Shown one piece after another: positions 1-9,660 of a stretch of 64,000 nucleotides of DNA. The notes under the pieces are model-generated. The model was not told the origin of the DNA. It searched no databases and saw nothing but the letters and a program-made list of their open reading frames with translations. A program made the translations under genes and the position numbers. Position 1 is the stretch's first letter. Each line of letters starts with the position of its first letter. Source of the DNA: CAIKZZ01 sp035604595 (GTDB lineage Bacteria; Pseudomonadota; Gammaproteobacteria; Steroidobacterales; Steroidobacteraceae); the NCBI GenBank assembly GCA_035604595.1, contig DATNIE010000008.1, forward strand, positions 124,001-188,000, given 5' to 3'.

Positions 1-448
1 CGAGCGTTGCCGGCACAGACGTGCCGGTCGTTCCGTCGACTTCTATGTCGGGGGTTGCGGCGGCCGAGAAGTCGAGCGTCATCGTGACCGCGACGTACTC
101 GCCCGTGGGGATCGTCGCGGCGGTGAAGAACTCGGTCAGATCGACGAGCTGGGTGAAATCGATGCGCGTCGTCTTGGGCAGCGTCTCCACGACGGCGCCG
201 TCTGCCTTGGTCATCTGCAGCGAGGTGACGTTGACCGTGTAGGTCGTGAAGTCGCCGGTGGCGTCGGTGATCGTCGTCAACATGCTGCCGCAGGTCGACG
301 ACGTGCAGCCCTGCGGGTTCGTGTTCGAGCCCGTCATGGAGCTGCCGCCGCCGCAGGCCGCCAGAACGATTGCCAGCGCGGGCGCGACGAGCCAGCGGGA
401 TGCGCCGCGCAGCCGCCTGGACAGATTTGACAGAATGTAGAACGACAT
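1..448 (-). CDS. Lipoprotein with DUF4382-like domain (3' end outside window)
   Basis: The frame runs on the minus strand from ATG 448 off the left edge, giving about 149 codons. The N-terminus has an Arg-rich stretch, a hydrophobic segment and a lipobox ending LAAC (Cys32), followed by GGGSS, so export and lipidation are likely. The following residues, including the YTVNVTSLQMTKADG stretch, resemble DUF4382, a beta-rich domain found in surface lipoproteins of unknown function. An in-frame ATG at 463 exists, but ATG 448 has a GAGG about 9 nt upstream and gives a cleaner signal peptide. No specific function can be assigned. The gene reads away from the OPT gene's promoter side and no operon partner is visible. 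Confidence 0.7.
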   Translation of the reverse strand, partial: MSFYILSNLSRRLRGASRWLVAPALAIVLAACGGGSSMTGSNTNPQGCTSSTCGSMLTTITDATGDFTTYTVNVTSLQMTKADGAVVETLPKTTRIDFTQLVDLTEFFTAATIPTGEYVAVTMTLDFSAAATPDIEVDGTTGTSVPATL

Positions 449-569
449 GATGGCGAGCCTCATGAAGTTGGGACGCGTACCTTAACGCCGGCCCCGCGGG
501 GGCGTTTACGCCCGGACCGTCGGCGGCCGGCGACAACCGCCCGGAAAGGCCGTCTCGGCCCGCCAAACA

Positions 570-584
570 GCCCGCCTAGCGGGC
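570..584 (-). terminator. Short GC hairpin overlapping the OPT gene stop
   Basis: GCCCGC and GCGGGC form a 6-bp stem around a CTA loop, and the loop is the stop codon of the OPT gene read on the minus strand. A short T-containing stretch follows on that strand, but there is no real U-tract. It could help end transcription of the transporter pair. GC-rich stems of this length are common by chance in this DNA. Confidence 0.25.
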
Positions 585-2498
585 CGGCGAGGGGCTGGCG
601 ATCGCGCTGCGATAGAGCTGCCGGCCGATCAGCGCGAGTCCCAGCAGGCCCAGCCACTGGCCTAAGCGCAGTGACTCGGGGAGCGCGAGCACATCGACGT
701 CACCGCTCCACACAATCGGAATGGCGATCAGTACGCCGACGACCGCTTCGCCCGCGATCAGGCCGGAGGCGAACAGCAGCCCATGGCGACGGAGTTCCTC
801 CGGGTCGCGGCCGGCGCTGCGCCGCGCATGCCAGCGGTCGGCGAACTCCGCCAGCAGCCCGCCGAGGAAGATCGGGCTCGTGTACTCGAGCGGCAGGTAG
901 ATGCCGACCGCGACCGCGAGCACCGGCGCGCGCCAGCGGCCGCCGCGGCGGGCGAGCAGCAGGTCGATGGTAATCACCAGCGCACCGACCAGCGCGCCGA
1001 GCCCGATCATGTCCCACGGCAGGCCGCCGCCGAAGATCCCCTTGGCGACCGCCGCCATCAGCGTCGCCTGCGGCGCATTGAGCGCCTTGACACCAGCGTG
1101 GGCCGGAGTACCGATGCCGTACGCCTCGAGCAGCAGGTTGAGCACCGGAGCCATGATCGCGGCGCCCGCAACGGCGCCGATCGCGAGCATGACCTGCTGG
1201 CGCCACGGCGTCGCGCCGAGGAGTCTGCCGGCCTTCAAGTCCTGCAGGTTGTCGCCCGCGACCGCCGCCGCGCTGCAGGTGACCGCACCGATCAGGATCG
1301 CGGCGACCGGCCCCACCGTGCTGCCATGGCCGAGGAATGCGAGCAGCACGAGCGATGCGAACAGGATCGTCGAGATCGTAATTCCCGACACCGGGTTGTT
1401 GGACGAACCGACGAGGCCCGCCATGTAGCCGCTGACCGACGAGAAAATGAAGCCCGCGATGATCATGATGACGGCCATCGTCGCCGCGATCCCGAAGCTG
1501 CCGACCACCGCGTGGTACAGCACGAACAGCGGGATCACGAACAGCACGATTCCGGCGAGGATGGCGCCCATCGGCAGATCGCGCTCGGTGTCCGCGACCG
1601 CGGTGCCGGGCCCGGCGACCTTCAGACCGCTCCTGATCCCCGACAACAGCGAGGCGCGCAGTGTCCACAGCGCCCACAGTCCCCCGATCAGCATCGCGCC
1701 GACTCCGATGTAGCGAACCTTCTTGGTCCAGATCAGGCCGGCGGCCGACTCAGCGTCGAGGCCGGTAAGCGCCGCGGCGAGCCCGGGGTCATGGTCGAAC
1801 AGAAACGTGTTGTAGATCGGGATGAACAGCCACCACGCGATGAGACCGCCGGCGATCATCACCAGTCCGATGTTGAGCCCGACGATGTAGCCGACGCCAA
1901 GCAGCGCGGGCGACAGGTTGACGCCGACGTAGGCGATCGTGCGCCGGCCGACGTAGCCGGCGAGCGTGAATGACTCGGGGACGAATCTGAACCCCGACAT
2001 CACGAGCTTGAACACCGCGCCGGCGAGCGCCGCGAACCCTAGCACGCGTGCGCCGCCGGCAGGGTCGCTGCCGGCGCGCAGCAGCTCCGCGGTCGCGACG
2101 CCCTCCGGGAACTGCAGGTTCTGGTCGATGATCAGCGTGCGGCGCAGCGGCACCGAGAACAGCACGCCTAAGAGCCCGCCGAGCCCGATGATCGCCACCA
2201 CCCACCAGTAGTCGAAACGACTCCAATGGCCGAGGATCACGAGCGCCGGCAGCGTGAACACCGTGCCGGCGGCGATCGACGAGCCTGCCGAGGCGCCGGT
2301 CGCGACGATATTGTTCTCGAGGATGCTGCTGCGGCCGAGGAGCCGCAGCACGCCCATCGACACCACCGCCGCCGGAATCGCGGTCGCGACCGTCAGCCCC
2401 GCGAACAGTCCGAGATAGGCGTTCGCAGCGGCGAGCACGACGGTGAGCACGATCGACAGCAGCACGGCGCGCAGCGTCAGTTGCGGGGTATCGGGCAT
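576..2498 (-). CDS. OPT family oligopeptide transporter
   Basis: This 640-residue, highly hydrophobic protein matches the OPT (oligopeptide transporter) family. It has the N-terminal TLRAVLLSIVL and NAYLGLFAGLTVATAIP stretches, a conserved GASAGSSIAAG segment, and many predicted membrane helices to the C-terminus. OPT proteins are inner-membrane secondary carriers for small peptides or metal-chelator peptides. The substrate here is unknown. The start is ATG 2498, with GGAG about 8 nt upstream. The gene begins 27 bp after the end of a POT-family carrier gene on the same strand, so the two probably form one transcription unit of unrelated peptide transporters. The length is normal for bacterial OPT proteins. 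Confidence 0.9.
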   Translation of the reverse strand: MPDTPQLTLRAVLLSIVLTVVLAAANAYLGLFAGLTVATAIPAAVVSMGVLRLLGRSSILENNIVATGASAGSSIAAGTVFTLPALVILGHWSRFDYWWVVAIIGLGGLLGVLFSVPLRRTLIIDQNLQFPEGVATAELLRAGSDPAGGARVLGFAALAGAVFKLVMSGFRFVPESFTLAGYVGRRTIAYVGVNLSPALLGVGYIVGLNIGLVMIAGGLIAWWLFIPIYNTFLFDHDPGLAAALTGLDAESAAGLIWTKKVRYIGVGAMLIGGLWALWTLRASLLSGIRSGLKVAGPGTAVADTERDLPMGAILAGIVLFVIPLFVLYHAVVGSFGIAATMAVIMIIAGFIFSSVSGYMAGLVGSSNNPVSGITISTILFASLVLLAFLGHGSTVGPVAAILIGAVTCSAAAVAGDNLQDLKAGRLLGATPWRQQVMLAIGAVAGAAIMAPVLNLLLEAYGIGTPAHAGVKALNAPQATLMAAVAKGIFGGGLPWDMIGLGALVGALVITIDLLLARRGGRWRAPVLAVAVGIYLPLEYTSPIFLGGLLAEFADRWHARRSAGRDPEELRRHGLLFASGLIAGEAVVGVLIAIPIVWSGDVDVLALPESLRLGQWLGLLGLALIGRQLYRSAIASPSPAR

Positions 2499-2525
2499 TG
2501 CACCGTCTCCGGCTGGGGGGATCGG

Positions 2526-4025
<1,500 letters not shown>

Positions 4026-4113
4026 GCGGCGTTTACCTTGAGCCCGGACGGGGGCAGGCAACAGTTGCGAAAGTGTGACGGATATTGCAGCGCGGAAGCA
4101 ACGCGCGGCGCCG

Positions 4114-4908
4114 TTATGTCCCGACCTCGCTCTCTCGTTCCTCGCGCGCCCGCTCCTCGAGCTTCGAGCGCGCCAGAATCCGCGCCATCACGATGCCAAT
4201 CTCATAGAGCGCGTACATCGGCAGAGCCATCGCGGACTGCGAGATGACATCCGGTGGAGTGATCACCGCGGCCTGGATGAACACGGCGAGCAGGACGTAG
4301 CCACGGTTCTTCTTGAGCGTCTCCAGCTTGACGAGTCCGGTCCACACGAGCAGTACGATCGCAACGGGGATCTCGAAGGCAAGACCGAAGGCCAGGAATA
4401 GCATCAGCACGAAATCCAGATACTGGGTCATGTCGGTCATCATCTGCACGCCGGGCGGGGCCGTGGCAGTGAAGAACGCGAACATCAGTGGAAACACAAC
4501 ATAGAAGGCGAATGCGATGCCGGCGTAGAACAGCACCACGCTCGACACCAGCAGTGGCAGCGCGAAGCGCTTCTCGTGCCGGTAGAGCCCCGGCGCGATG
4601 AAAGCCCAGACCTGGTAGAGGACGTAGGGCATCGCGAGCACGAATGCGATGTAGAACGCGAGTTTGAACGGCGTCATCAGCGGGGCGACGACACTGATGG
4701 AGATCATCGTGGCGCCCTTCGGCAGCGTCTTGATCAGCGGCTGCGCGACGAAGGTGAACAGCTGGTTGGCGTAGATCATGCACGGGATCGCTACCAGGCC
4801 GACGGCGACGGCCGCGCGCAGCAGTCGCGTGCGCAACTCCAGCAGATGCGAGATCAGCGTGCCTTCCGCAAGCGACTCGGGCTCGCGCCCGGGCTCAGTG
4901 CTGGTCAT
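4114..4908 (-). CDS. tatC: Sec-independent protein translocase TatC
   Basis: TatC is the polytopic receptor of the twin-arginine translocation system. With TatB it binds RR signal peptides and with TatA it exports folded proteins. The 264-residue protein shows the typical SHLLELRTRLLRA N-terminal motif, six hydrophobic segments, and conserved PFKLAFYIAF and GLAFEIPVAIVLL regions. ATG 4908 is chosen because it begins just before the conserved region and overlaps the end of tatB by 14 bp, as in many tat operons. A longer frame to 5100 only re-reads tatB. It is the last gene of tatA-tatB-tatC on the minus strand. Confidence 0.95.
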   Translation of the reverse strand: MTSTEPGREPESLAEGTLISHLLELRTRLLRAAVAVGLVAIPCMIYANQLFTFVAQPLIKTLPKGATMISISVVAPLMTPFKLAFYIAFVLAMPYVLYQVWAFIAPGLYRHEKRFALPLLVSSVVLFYAGIAFAFYVVFPLMFAFFTATAPPGVQMMTDMTQYLDFVLMLFLAFGLAFEIPVAIVLLVWTGLVKLETLKKNRGYVLLAVFIQAAVITPPDVISQSAMALPMYALYEIGIVMARILARSKLEERAREERESEVGT

Positions 4909-5299
4909 CGGCGCGGCTTGCGGCGACGGCCGCGGGGAGCACCTCGCGCGCCGCCGCGCCCGCGCCGGTCTCCAGGGCATGCGGCTCGCTGGTCGGCGCG
5001 GCGGCCGGTGGCGGATCGGGGCCGGCGGGTGGCGGGTTGTCGAGTCGGCCGGCGGGAGAGAGTGGTGCGTCCGGCGTCGGCAGCGGCGGGGCGGCGCCAT
5101 CGATGCGCCCGCTGCGTTTCTGCTCGCGGAGCATGTCGGCGACCTGGATTTCCTGGTCGAGCTGTGTGCGCAACTGTCGCGCCATCGCCCGCGCGCGGCC
5201 CATCCAGCGTCCGATATCGGCCGCGAGCTTTGGCAGCTTTTCAGGGCCCAGCACGACCAGGGCGATGACCATGATCAGCAGGATTTCGCCGGAGCCCAC
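4895..5299 (-). CDS. tatB: Sec-independent protein translocase TatB
   Basis: TatB has one N-terminal membrane helix with the signature ILLIMVIALVVLGPEKLPKLA, then an amphipathic helix and a long Pro/Ala-rich acidic tail, as is usual for the family. It sits between tatA and tatC. The frame shown starts at GTG 5299 (GSGEILL). Canonical TatB starts four or so residues earlier (consensus MFDIGFSELL). Upstream codons here read CTG-GCG-ATC-GTC-GAG before the GTG and follow an in-frame TAG. The true start is therefore either this GTG or a rare upstream CTG/ATC codon. No strong ribosome-binding site decides it. Function is secure; the first few residues are not. Confidence 0.9.
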   Translation of the reverse strand: MGSGEILLIMVIALVVLGPEKLPKLAADIGRWMGRARAMARQLRTQLDQEIQVADMLREQKRSGRIDGAAPPLPTPDAPLSPAGRLDNPPPAGPDPPPAAAPTSEPHALETGAGAAAREVLPAAVAASRADDQH

Positions 5300-5340
5300 C
5301 TCGACGATCGCCAGCTACGGTTTGTCGGGCAGATCGCCCG

Positions 5341-5586
5341 TTAGACGTTCGACTTTTGCTCGGGCTTGGAGCCCTGCTTGTCGCCCGCCGTGAACTCGGC
5401 ATCTTGGCCGGTCAGCTGCTTGAGCGGCTTCTGCTCTTCTTCCTTTTCGCCGGCATCCATGGACTTCTTGAAGTCACGGACCGCGGCGCCCAGGTCCGAG
5501 CCAATGGTGCGCAGCTTCTTGCCTCCGAAAATCAGGAGCGCGATAAGCAGGATGACGAGCAGTTCGCGAAAACCTAAACCACCCAT
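5341..5586 (-). CDS. tatA: Sec-independent protein translocase TatA
   Basis: This 81-residue TatA forms the oligomeric pore or membrane-weakening component of the Tat system. The conserved GGLGFRELLVILLIALLIFG membrane helix is followed by KKLRTIGSDLGAAVRDFKK, the TatA/E amphipathic helix, and then a charged tail. The start is ATG 5586, with GGAG six bases upstream. It is the first gene of the tatABC operon, 41 bp ahead of the annotated tatB start. The neighbouring dtd gene ends 94 bp upstream on the same strand. Confidence 0.95.
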   Translation of the reverse strand: MGGLGFRELLVILLIALLIFGGKKLRTIGSDLGAAVRDFKKSMDAGEKEEEQKPLKQLTGQDAEFTAGDKQGSKPEQKSNV

Positions 5587-5680
5587 TTGCGTCTCCAGGG
5601 GCCCGCGGAACCGGGGGCAGAGGATGATAACCCAAAGGTCCGGGCCCCAGATCGTGAGCTACCCCACTGTACTGGACGAT

Positions 5681-6139
5681 TTACCGGCTCGGAGCGCCCG
5701 GAGCGACCTGCAGCCAGAACGTCACCGGTCCGTCGTTGATCAGCGCCACCCGCATCTCGGCGCCGAAACGCCCGGCCGCGACGTCGACCACCCGTCGCCG
5801 GGCGCCCGCGAGGAAGTGCTCATACAGTTGCCGGCCCTGTTCGGGAGGCGCCGCGCTCTGGAATCCCGGCCGCGTGCCGCTGCGGGTGTCTGCAGCCAGC
5901 GTGAACTGGGGCACGATCAGCAGCCCGCCGCCGGTGTCGAGTACGCTCCGGTTCATCCGGCCAGCCGCATCGTCGAACACACGGTAGGTGAGGAGTCGCT
6001 CGAGCAGCCGGTCCGCCTCTGCGGGGGAATCGGCACGCTCGACCGCGAGGAATACCGCGAGGCCCGGTCCGATGGCCGCGATGACCTCGCGCTCGACCTC
6101 CACCGAGGCCTGAATGACGCGCTGCAACAGTGCAATCAT
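5681..6139 (-). CDS. dtd: D-aminoacyl-tRNA deacylase
   Basis: DTD hydrolyses D-amino acids and Gly mischarged on tRNA, as a dimer in the cytoplasm. The 152-residue length is normal. The family motifs MNRSVLDTGGGLLIV, QFTLAADTRSGTRPGF and the C-terminal NDGPVTFWL (the Gly-cisPro cross-subunit motif) are all visible. The usual catalytic SQxxT is PQFTL here, with Pro in place of Ser. The start is ATG 6139, with GGGAG seven bases upstream; the preceding TTG is not needed. The gene is upstream of tatABC and faces the AT-rich spacer that separates it from the divergent histidine kinase. Confidence 0.93.
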   Translation of the reverse strand: MIALLQRVIQASVEVEREVIAAIGPGLAVFLAVERADSPAEADRLLERLLTYRVFDDAAGRMNRSVLDTGGGLLIVPQFTLAADTRSGTRPGFQSAAPPEQGRQLYEHFLAGARRRVVDVAAGRFGAEMRVALINDGPVTFWLQVAPGAPSR

Positions 6140-6570
6140 CAATCAACTCCCGGTTTCCGACCGAGATGATGACAGCAAAAGGCATCGTTGCCACCGCTGG
6201 CAACGGATTCTACCCCCCGGACTCAAGTGCTTGGTCAAATATCCGACAAGTAAATCCACAATATCGACAGTTATCCCGATAAGGATAGATATATTTCTCC
6301 ACACATTGAAACAAAAGGCTGTTGTGGGAGACACATATCTATATGATTCAATAATTAACTTTTTGTGGGTTTTATATTCAAACTTATTCGGATTTTTATC
6401 CAAACTGTGGATCAAAACAATCGATTCAGCCGCTCTGCCTGCGAATGCGATGGGCTCCAGGCTGCCGCCACCTCCGGGCGAGCAGTGCACACCGGCGTCT
6501 GCGGCAGCCCGCCATCGTGCCGCGCCCAAAAGAAACTCGGCGTCGCACGCTCTCGACTACTCTAAACCGG
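6140..6570. promoter_or_regulatory. Divergent intergenic region with an AT-rich island
   Basis: This 431-bp spacer separates minus-strand dtd from the plus-strand histidine kinase. Bases 6301-6420 contain 36 G+C out of 120 by direct count, about 30 percent, in an otherwise very GC-rich window. Three 9-mers match the DnaA box TTATCCACA at 8 of 9 positions: 6295-6303 (+), 6396-6404 (+) and 6406-6414 (-). A dyad TTATC-CC-GATAA lies at 6271-6282. Reading frames on both strands stay open across the AT-rich part, so a short unrecognised gene cannot be excluded. It presumably carries the promoters for both flanking genes. No single promoter can be picked with confidence. Confidence 0.6.
6390..6412. 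repeat. Two overlapping short inverted repeats
   Basis: GGAT-TTTT-ATCC (6390-6401) overlaps ATCCA-AACTG-TGGAT (6398-6412). The second dyad joins the two adjacent near-consensus DnaA boxes in opposite orientation. This could be a protein-binding site or a hairpin in the spacer upstream of the histidine kinase. The sequence is clear; its role is inference. Confidence 0.5.
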
Positions 6571-7698
6571 ATGATCGCAACCGCCTCCCACACCGAGCGG
6601 ATTGCCGTCCCCGCACCGCGATCGGTCGGGCGGCTGCTCCGCAATCGCGAGGCCGCTTTTTGGTCATGGCAGGTGCTCGGCTGGAGCGCGTACTTCATCG
6701 CCCAGTTCGTCTCGGCCCTGTTCTATCCGGAGAAATTTCCACACGAGAATGTCGCCGGCTATCTTTACGTCCTGATCGACGCAGCCGTGTCCGGCTTCGT
6801 CCTGTCTTCGCTCCTTCGGTACGCCTACCGCCGTGTCCGCGACAGCCCGCCCGCGGTCGTGGTCCCGACCGTTCTGGCGCTCGTGTATCTTGCCGCGCTC
6901 ATCTGGCGCGCCCTGATCAATGGCGGCTACGTCGTGTTCATGGGCGAGCACGACATGTTCGAGGGCTGGCCCCGCATGTTCGCGGGGGCCCTGATCTCGA
7001 CCTACCTGCTGCTGTGCTGGTCGGCCCTGTACTTCGGCATCTACTACTACGAGTCGGTGCAGCGGGAACGCGAGGTGACGCTGCGCGCGACGGCACTCGC
7101 GCAGGAAGCGCAGATCAAGATGTTGCGCTACCAGCTGAATCCGCACTTCCTATTCAACACGCTGAACGCGATCTCGACACTGATCCTCGACCGCGACAAT
7201 GACACGGCAAACGAGGCCATCACACGCCTATCAGCGTTCCTGCGGCACACGCTCGACCAGGACCCGATGAAGAAGGTCACGCTGAAACAGGAGCTGGAGG
7301 CGCTCGACCTGTACCTCGGCATAGAGAAGCTTCGATTTGGGCCGCGCCTGCGGCTGCACCGTGACGTCGACGCGGAGGCGCTCGGAGCGTTGGTGCCCTC
7401 GCTGCTGCTGCAGCCGCTCGCCGAGAACGCGCTCAAGCATGCGATCGCACCGTTCGAAGCCGGCGGGACTCTACGCATCGGCGCGCGGCTGGTCGATCAG
7501 CGCCTGCTGCTGCAGGTAACCGACGACGGGCCGGGCGTCGCCGAAGGGGCGGCCATCAGCGGCGGCCGTGGCGTCGGGCTGCGCAACACCCGCGACAGGC
7601 TCAGCGTGCTGTACGGCGACCGCGCGCGTTTCGCGAGCCACAACGCACGGCCGGGCCTGCGCATCGACATCGAGTTCCCGGCGGAATTCGCCGCGTGA
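6571..7698 (+). CDS. LytS/AlgZ-type membrane sensor histidine kinase
   Basis: This 375-residue sensor kinase has four or more hydrophobic helices over residues 30-160, then the His_kinase (PF06580) phosphoacceptor LRYQLNPHFLFNTLNAIST with His192, and a C-terminal ATPase domain (PLAENALKHAI, TDDGPGV, GVGLRNTRDRL). This family pairs with LytTR-domain response regulators, and its gene overlaps such a regulator by 4 bp here. The start is ATG 6571; a longer frame from 6445 adds an Arg-rich leader unlike the family. The ligand is unknown because there is no periplasmic sensor domain of note. It resembles the kinases paired with AlgR-like regulators in gammaproteobacteria. Confidence 0.88.
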   Translation: MIATASHTERIAVPAPRSVGRLLRNREAAFWSWQVLGWSAYFIAQFVSALFYPEKFPHENVAGYLYVLIDAAVSGFVLSSLLRYAYRRVRDSPPAVVVPTVLALVYLAALIWRALINGGYVVFMGEHDMFEGWPRMFAGALISTYLLLCWSALYFGIYYYESVQREREVTLRATALAQEAQIKMLRYQLNPHFLFNTLNAISTLILDRDNDTANEAITRLSAFLRHTLDQDPMKKVTLKQELEALDLYLGIEKLRFGPRLRLHRDVDAEALGALVPSLLLQPLAENALKHAIAPFEAGGTLRIGARLVDQRLLLQVTDDGPGVAEGAAISGGRGVGLRNTRDRLSVLYGDRARFASHNARPGLRIDIEFPAEFAA

Positions 7699-8525
7699 AC
7701 CGCATCCGTACGCTGCTGGTCGACGATGAACGACTGGCGCGACGCGGCCTCGAACTCAGGCTCGCGGCCGCCCCGGACGTCGAGATCGTCGGTGAGTGCG
7801 AGAACGGCCGGGAAGCAATCGACAGGATAGCCGCGCTCGAGCCCGACCTCATGTTCCTCGACGTTCAGATGCCGGGGCTGTCGGGGTTCGACGTGCTGGC
7901 GCGCCTGCCGCAGGATTCAATGCCGGTCGTCGTGTTCGTCACCGCCTTCGATCGCTACGCGATCGACGCTTTCGAGGCGCGCGCACTCGACTATCTGTTG
8001 AAGCCCGTCGAGGACGCGCGGCTCGAGCACGCACTCGTGCGCGTGCGTCGCTGCTTGGCTGATCGTGCGGCTCTCGAGCAGCACGCGCGCATGCTCGGGC
8101 TGCTGGCCGACATCAACGGCGCCGGCGAGCTCGATCCAGAGACGCTGCTCGCGCGGGTCGCCGCTCCTGCCAGCCGCTTTCCCGAGGTGCTCGCGATCCG
8201 GACCGGGCGCGAGATTTTGCGGGTGCGCAGTGCCGACATCGACTGGATCGACGCGGCCGGCGACTACATGTGCATCCACGTCGGATCCGCGACCCACGTG
8301 CTCCGCGGCACTATGCGGGAGCTTGAGGCTTCGCTCGACCCGACGGTGTTTCAGCGCGTTCACCGGTCCGCGATGGTGAACCTGAAACGGGTGCGCAAGC
8401 TGCGCCCGCACACCAATGGCGAGTACTTCCTGACGCTGGAGGGCGGGCAGGAACTGAAGCTGTCGCGGACACATCGGGACAAGGTTGAACTGCTGCTCCA
8501 CGGCGCCGCGCACCAGGGGGGCTGA
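7695..8525 (+). CDS. LytTR-family response regulator
   Basis: The N-terminal receiver domain has LLVDDERLARRGL, the phosphoacceptor Asp56 in LMFLDVQMPGLSG, the Thr of FVTAFD and the Lys of YLLKPV. A LytTR DNA-binding domain fills roughly residues 165-270 (ILRVRSADIDWIDAAGDYM, HRSAMVNLKRV). The 276-residue size fits AlgR/LytR-type regulators. The start is GTG 7695, overlapping the kinase stop (GTGA), so the pair is translationally coupled. LytTR regulators bind direct repeats, often near their own operon. No convincing paired site was found in the upstream spacer. Targets cannot be deduced from the sequence. Confidence 0.92.
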   Translation: MNRIRTLLVDDERLARRGLELRLAAAPDVEIVGECENGREAIDRIAALEPDLMFLDVQMPGLSGFDVLARLPQDSMPVVVFVTAFDRYAIDAFEARALDYLLKPVEDARLEHALVRVRRCLADRAALEQHARMLGLLADINGAGELDPETLLARVAAPASRFPEVLAIRTGREILRVRSADIDWIDAAGDYMCIHVGSATHVLRGTMRELEASLDPTVFQRVHRSAMVNLKRVRKLRPHTNGEYFLTLEGGQELKLSRTHRDKVELLLHGAAHQGG

Positions 8526-8675
8526 AGCGACGTTCAGCAGGGCCTGCGAGCGCGCGGCCTGGCGCGTCTGGCCGCGCCGACCCCATCCGCAGTTGTCCCG
8601 ATGAAGGCGAGGCTGCGCGAGGCTACGATTCGGCTCCGAGGCACTGACCCAGGCCGGAACCAGGAGTCCGCCGCC

Positions 8676-9617
8676 ATGGCAGCGATCAAGACGATCCTGG
8701 TCGTCGTCGATCCGACCGTCGAGGAGTCCGCCGCCGTTGCCAAGGCCGCGCACATCGCGCGCGCCTGCGGCGCGCGCCTCGAGCTGCATATCTGCGACTT
8801 CTCCCCTGCGCTCGATGCCGCCCGCTACTTCGATCCGGCGACGCTTGCGGTCGCGGTCGAGCCGGTGGCGGCCCGACACCAGCTGCATCTCGACTCTCTC
8901 GCGGAGCCGCTGCGCGCCGCCGGGCACGAGGTAGCGGTATCGGTGGGCTTCGAGAACCCCCTGCACGAAGGCATCGTCCACCAGGTGAGCCGGCTGCACC
9001 CGGACCTGGTGGTCAAGGACACCCACTACCATGGGGCCCTGCGCCGCAGCCTGTTTACGAACACCGACTGGTACCTGATCCGTGACTGCCCCGCCCCGTT
9101 GCTGCTCACCAAGCAGTTCGCGTGGCATGAGCCGGTCCGGGTCGCGGCAGCCGTCGATCCCAACCATCCGGGCGACCTCGGCGCACAGCTCGATCACGAC
9201 ATCATCGACCGCGCCGCCGAGCTCGCCGCCGTGCTCGGCACGACGCCGTCGATCGTGCACGTGTTCTCGACCCTGCACCTGATTTCCATTGATCCCGGGA
9301 TGGCCGGCGCGCCCGGCGCCCCGCTGCCGCTCGATCCCGCCGTCGTCGAGGCGCTGCGGACGCTGCACCAGACGCAGCTCGACGGACTCGCGCAACGGCA
9401 CCAGATCGCCGCACGGAATGCGTGGCTCGTCGAGGGCATCGTCGTGTACGCGCTGCCCGAATTCGTGGCAGAGCACGGGATCGACGTTGTTGCGCTCGGC
9501 GCCATCGCCCGCAGCCGACTGCGCGAGCGGGTCATAGGCAGCACGGCGGAGCGGGTGCTCGACCGGCTGCCGAGCGACCTGCTGATCGTCCGGCCGCGCG
9601 GCGCTCGGCCGCCCTGA
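8676..9617 (+). CDS. Universal stress protein, tandem UspA domains
   Basis: This 313-residue protein contains two Usp domains in tandem, like UspE. The first starts at KTILVVVDPTVEESAAVAKA and the second near EPVRVAAAVDPN, and it ends with IGSTAERVLDRLPSDLLIVRP, the typical nucleotide-binding GSxxxxxL segment. Usp proteins respond to starvation and oxidative or respiratory stress. The start is ATG 8676, with AGGAG nine bases upstream; the longer frame from 8601 has no such site. It stands alone between the two-component pair and the fumarase gene, 43 bp ahead of the latter, so co-transcription with fumarase is possible. Confidence 0.88.
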   Translation: MAAIKTILVVVDPTVEESAAVAKAAHIARACGARLELHICDFSPALDAARYFDPATLAVAVEPVAARHQLHLDSLAEPLRAAGHEVAVSVGFENPLHEGIVHQVSRLHPDLVVKDTHYHGALRRSLFTNTDWYLIRDCPAPLLLTKQFAWHEPVRVAAAVDPNHPGDLGAQLDHDIIDRAAELAAVLGTTPSIVHVFSTLHLISIDPGMAGAPGAPLPLDPAVVEALRTLHQTQLDGLAQRHQIAARNAWLVEGIVVYALPEFVAEHGIDVVALGAIARSRLRERVIGSTAERVLDRLPSDLLIVRPRGARPP

Positions 9618-9660
9618 TACAGTAACGGCCGCCCCACCGGGCGCGCCATGGGGATCGCCA

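Noticed and set aside
4909..5100. N-terminal extension of the tatC frame
   Set aside because: It is Arg/Pro-rich and overlaps the tatB tail. TatC homologues start at the ATG at 4908.
6267..6275. ACAGTTATC as a possible LytTR regulator site upstream of the kinase gene
   Set aside because: Only a partial match, and no second copy at the spacing that LytTR direct repeats need.
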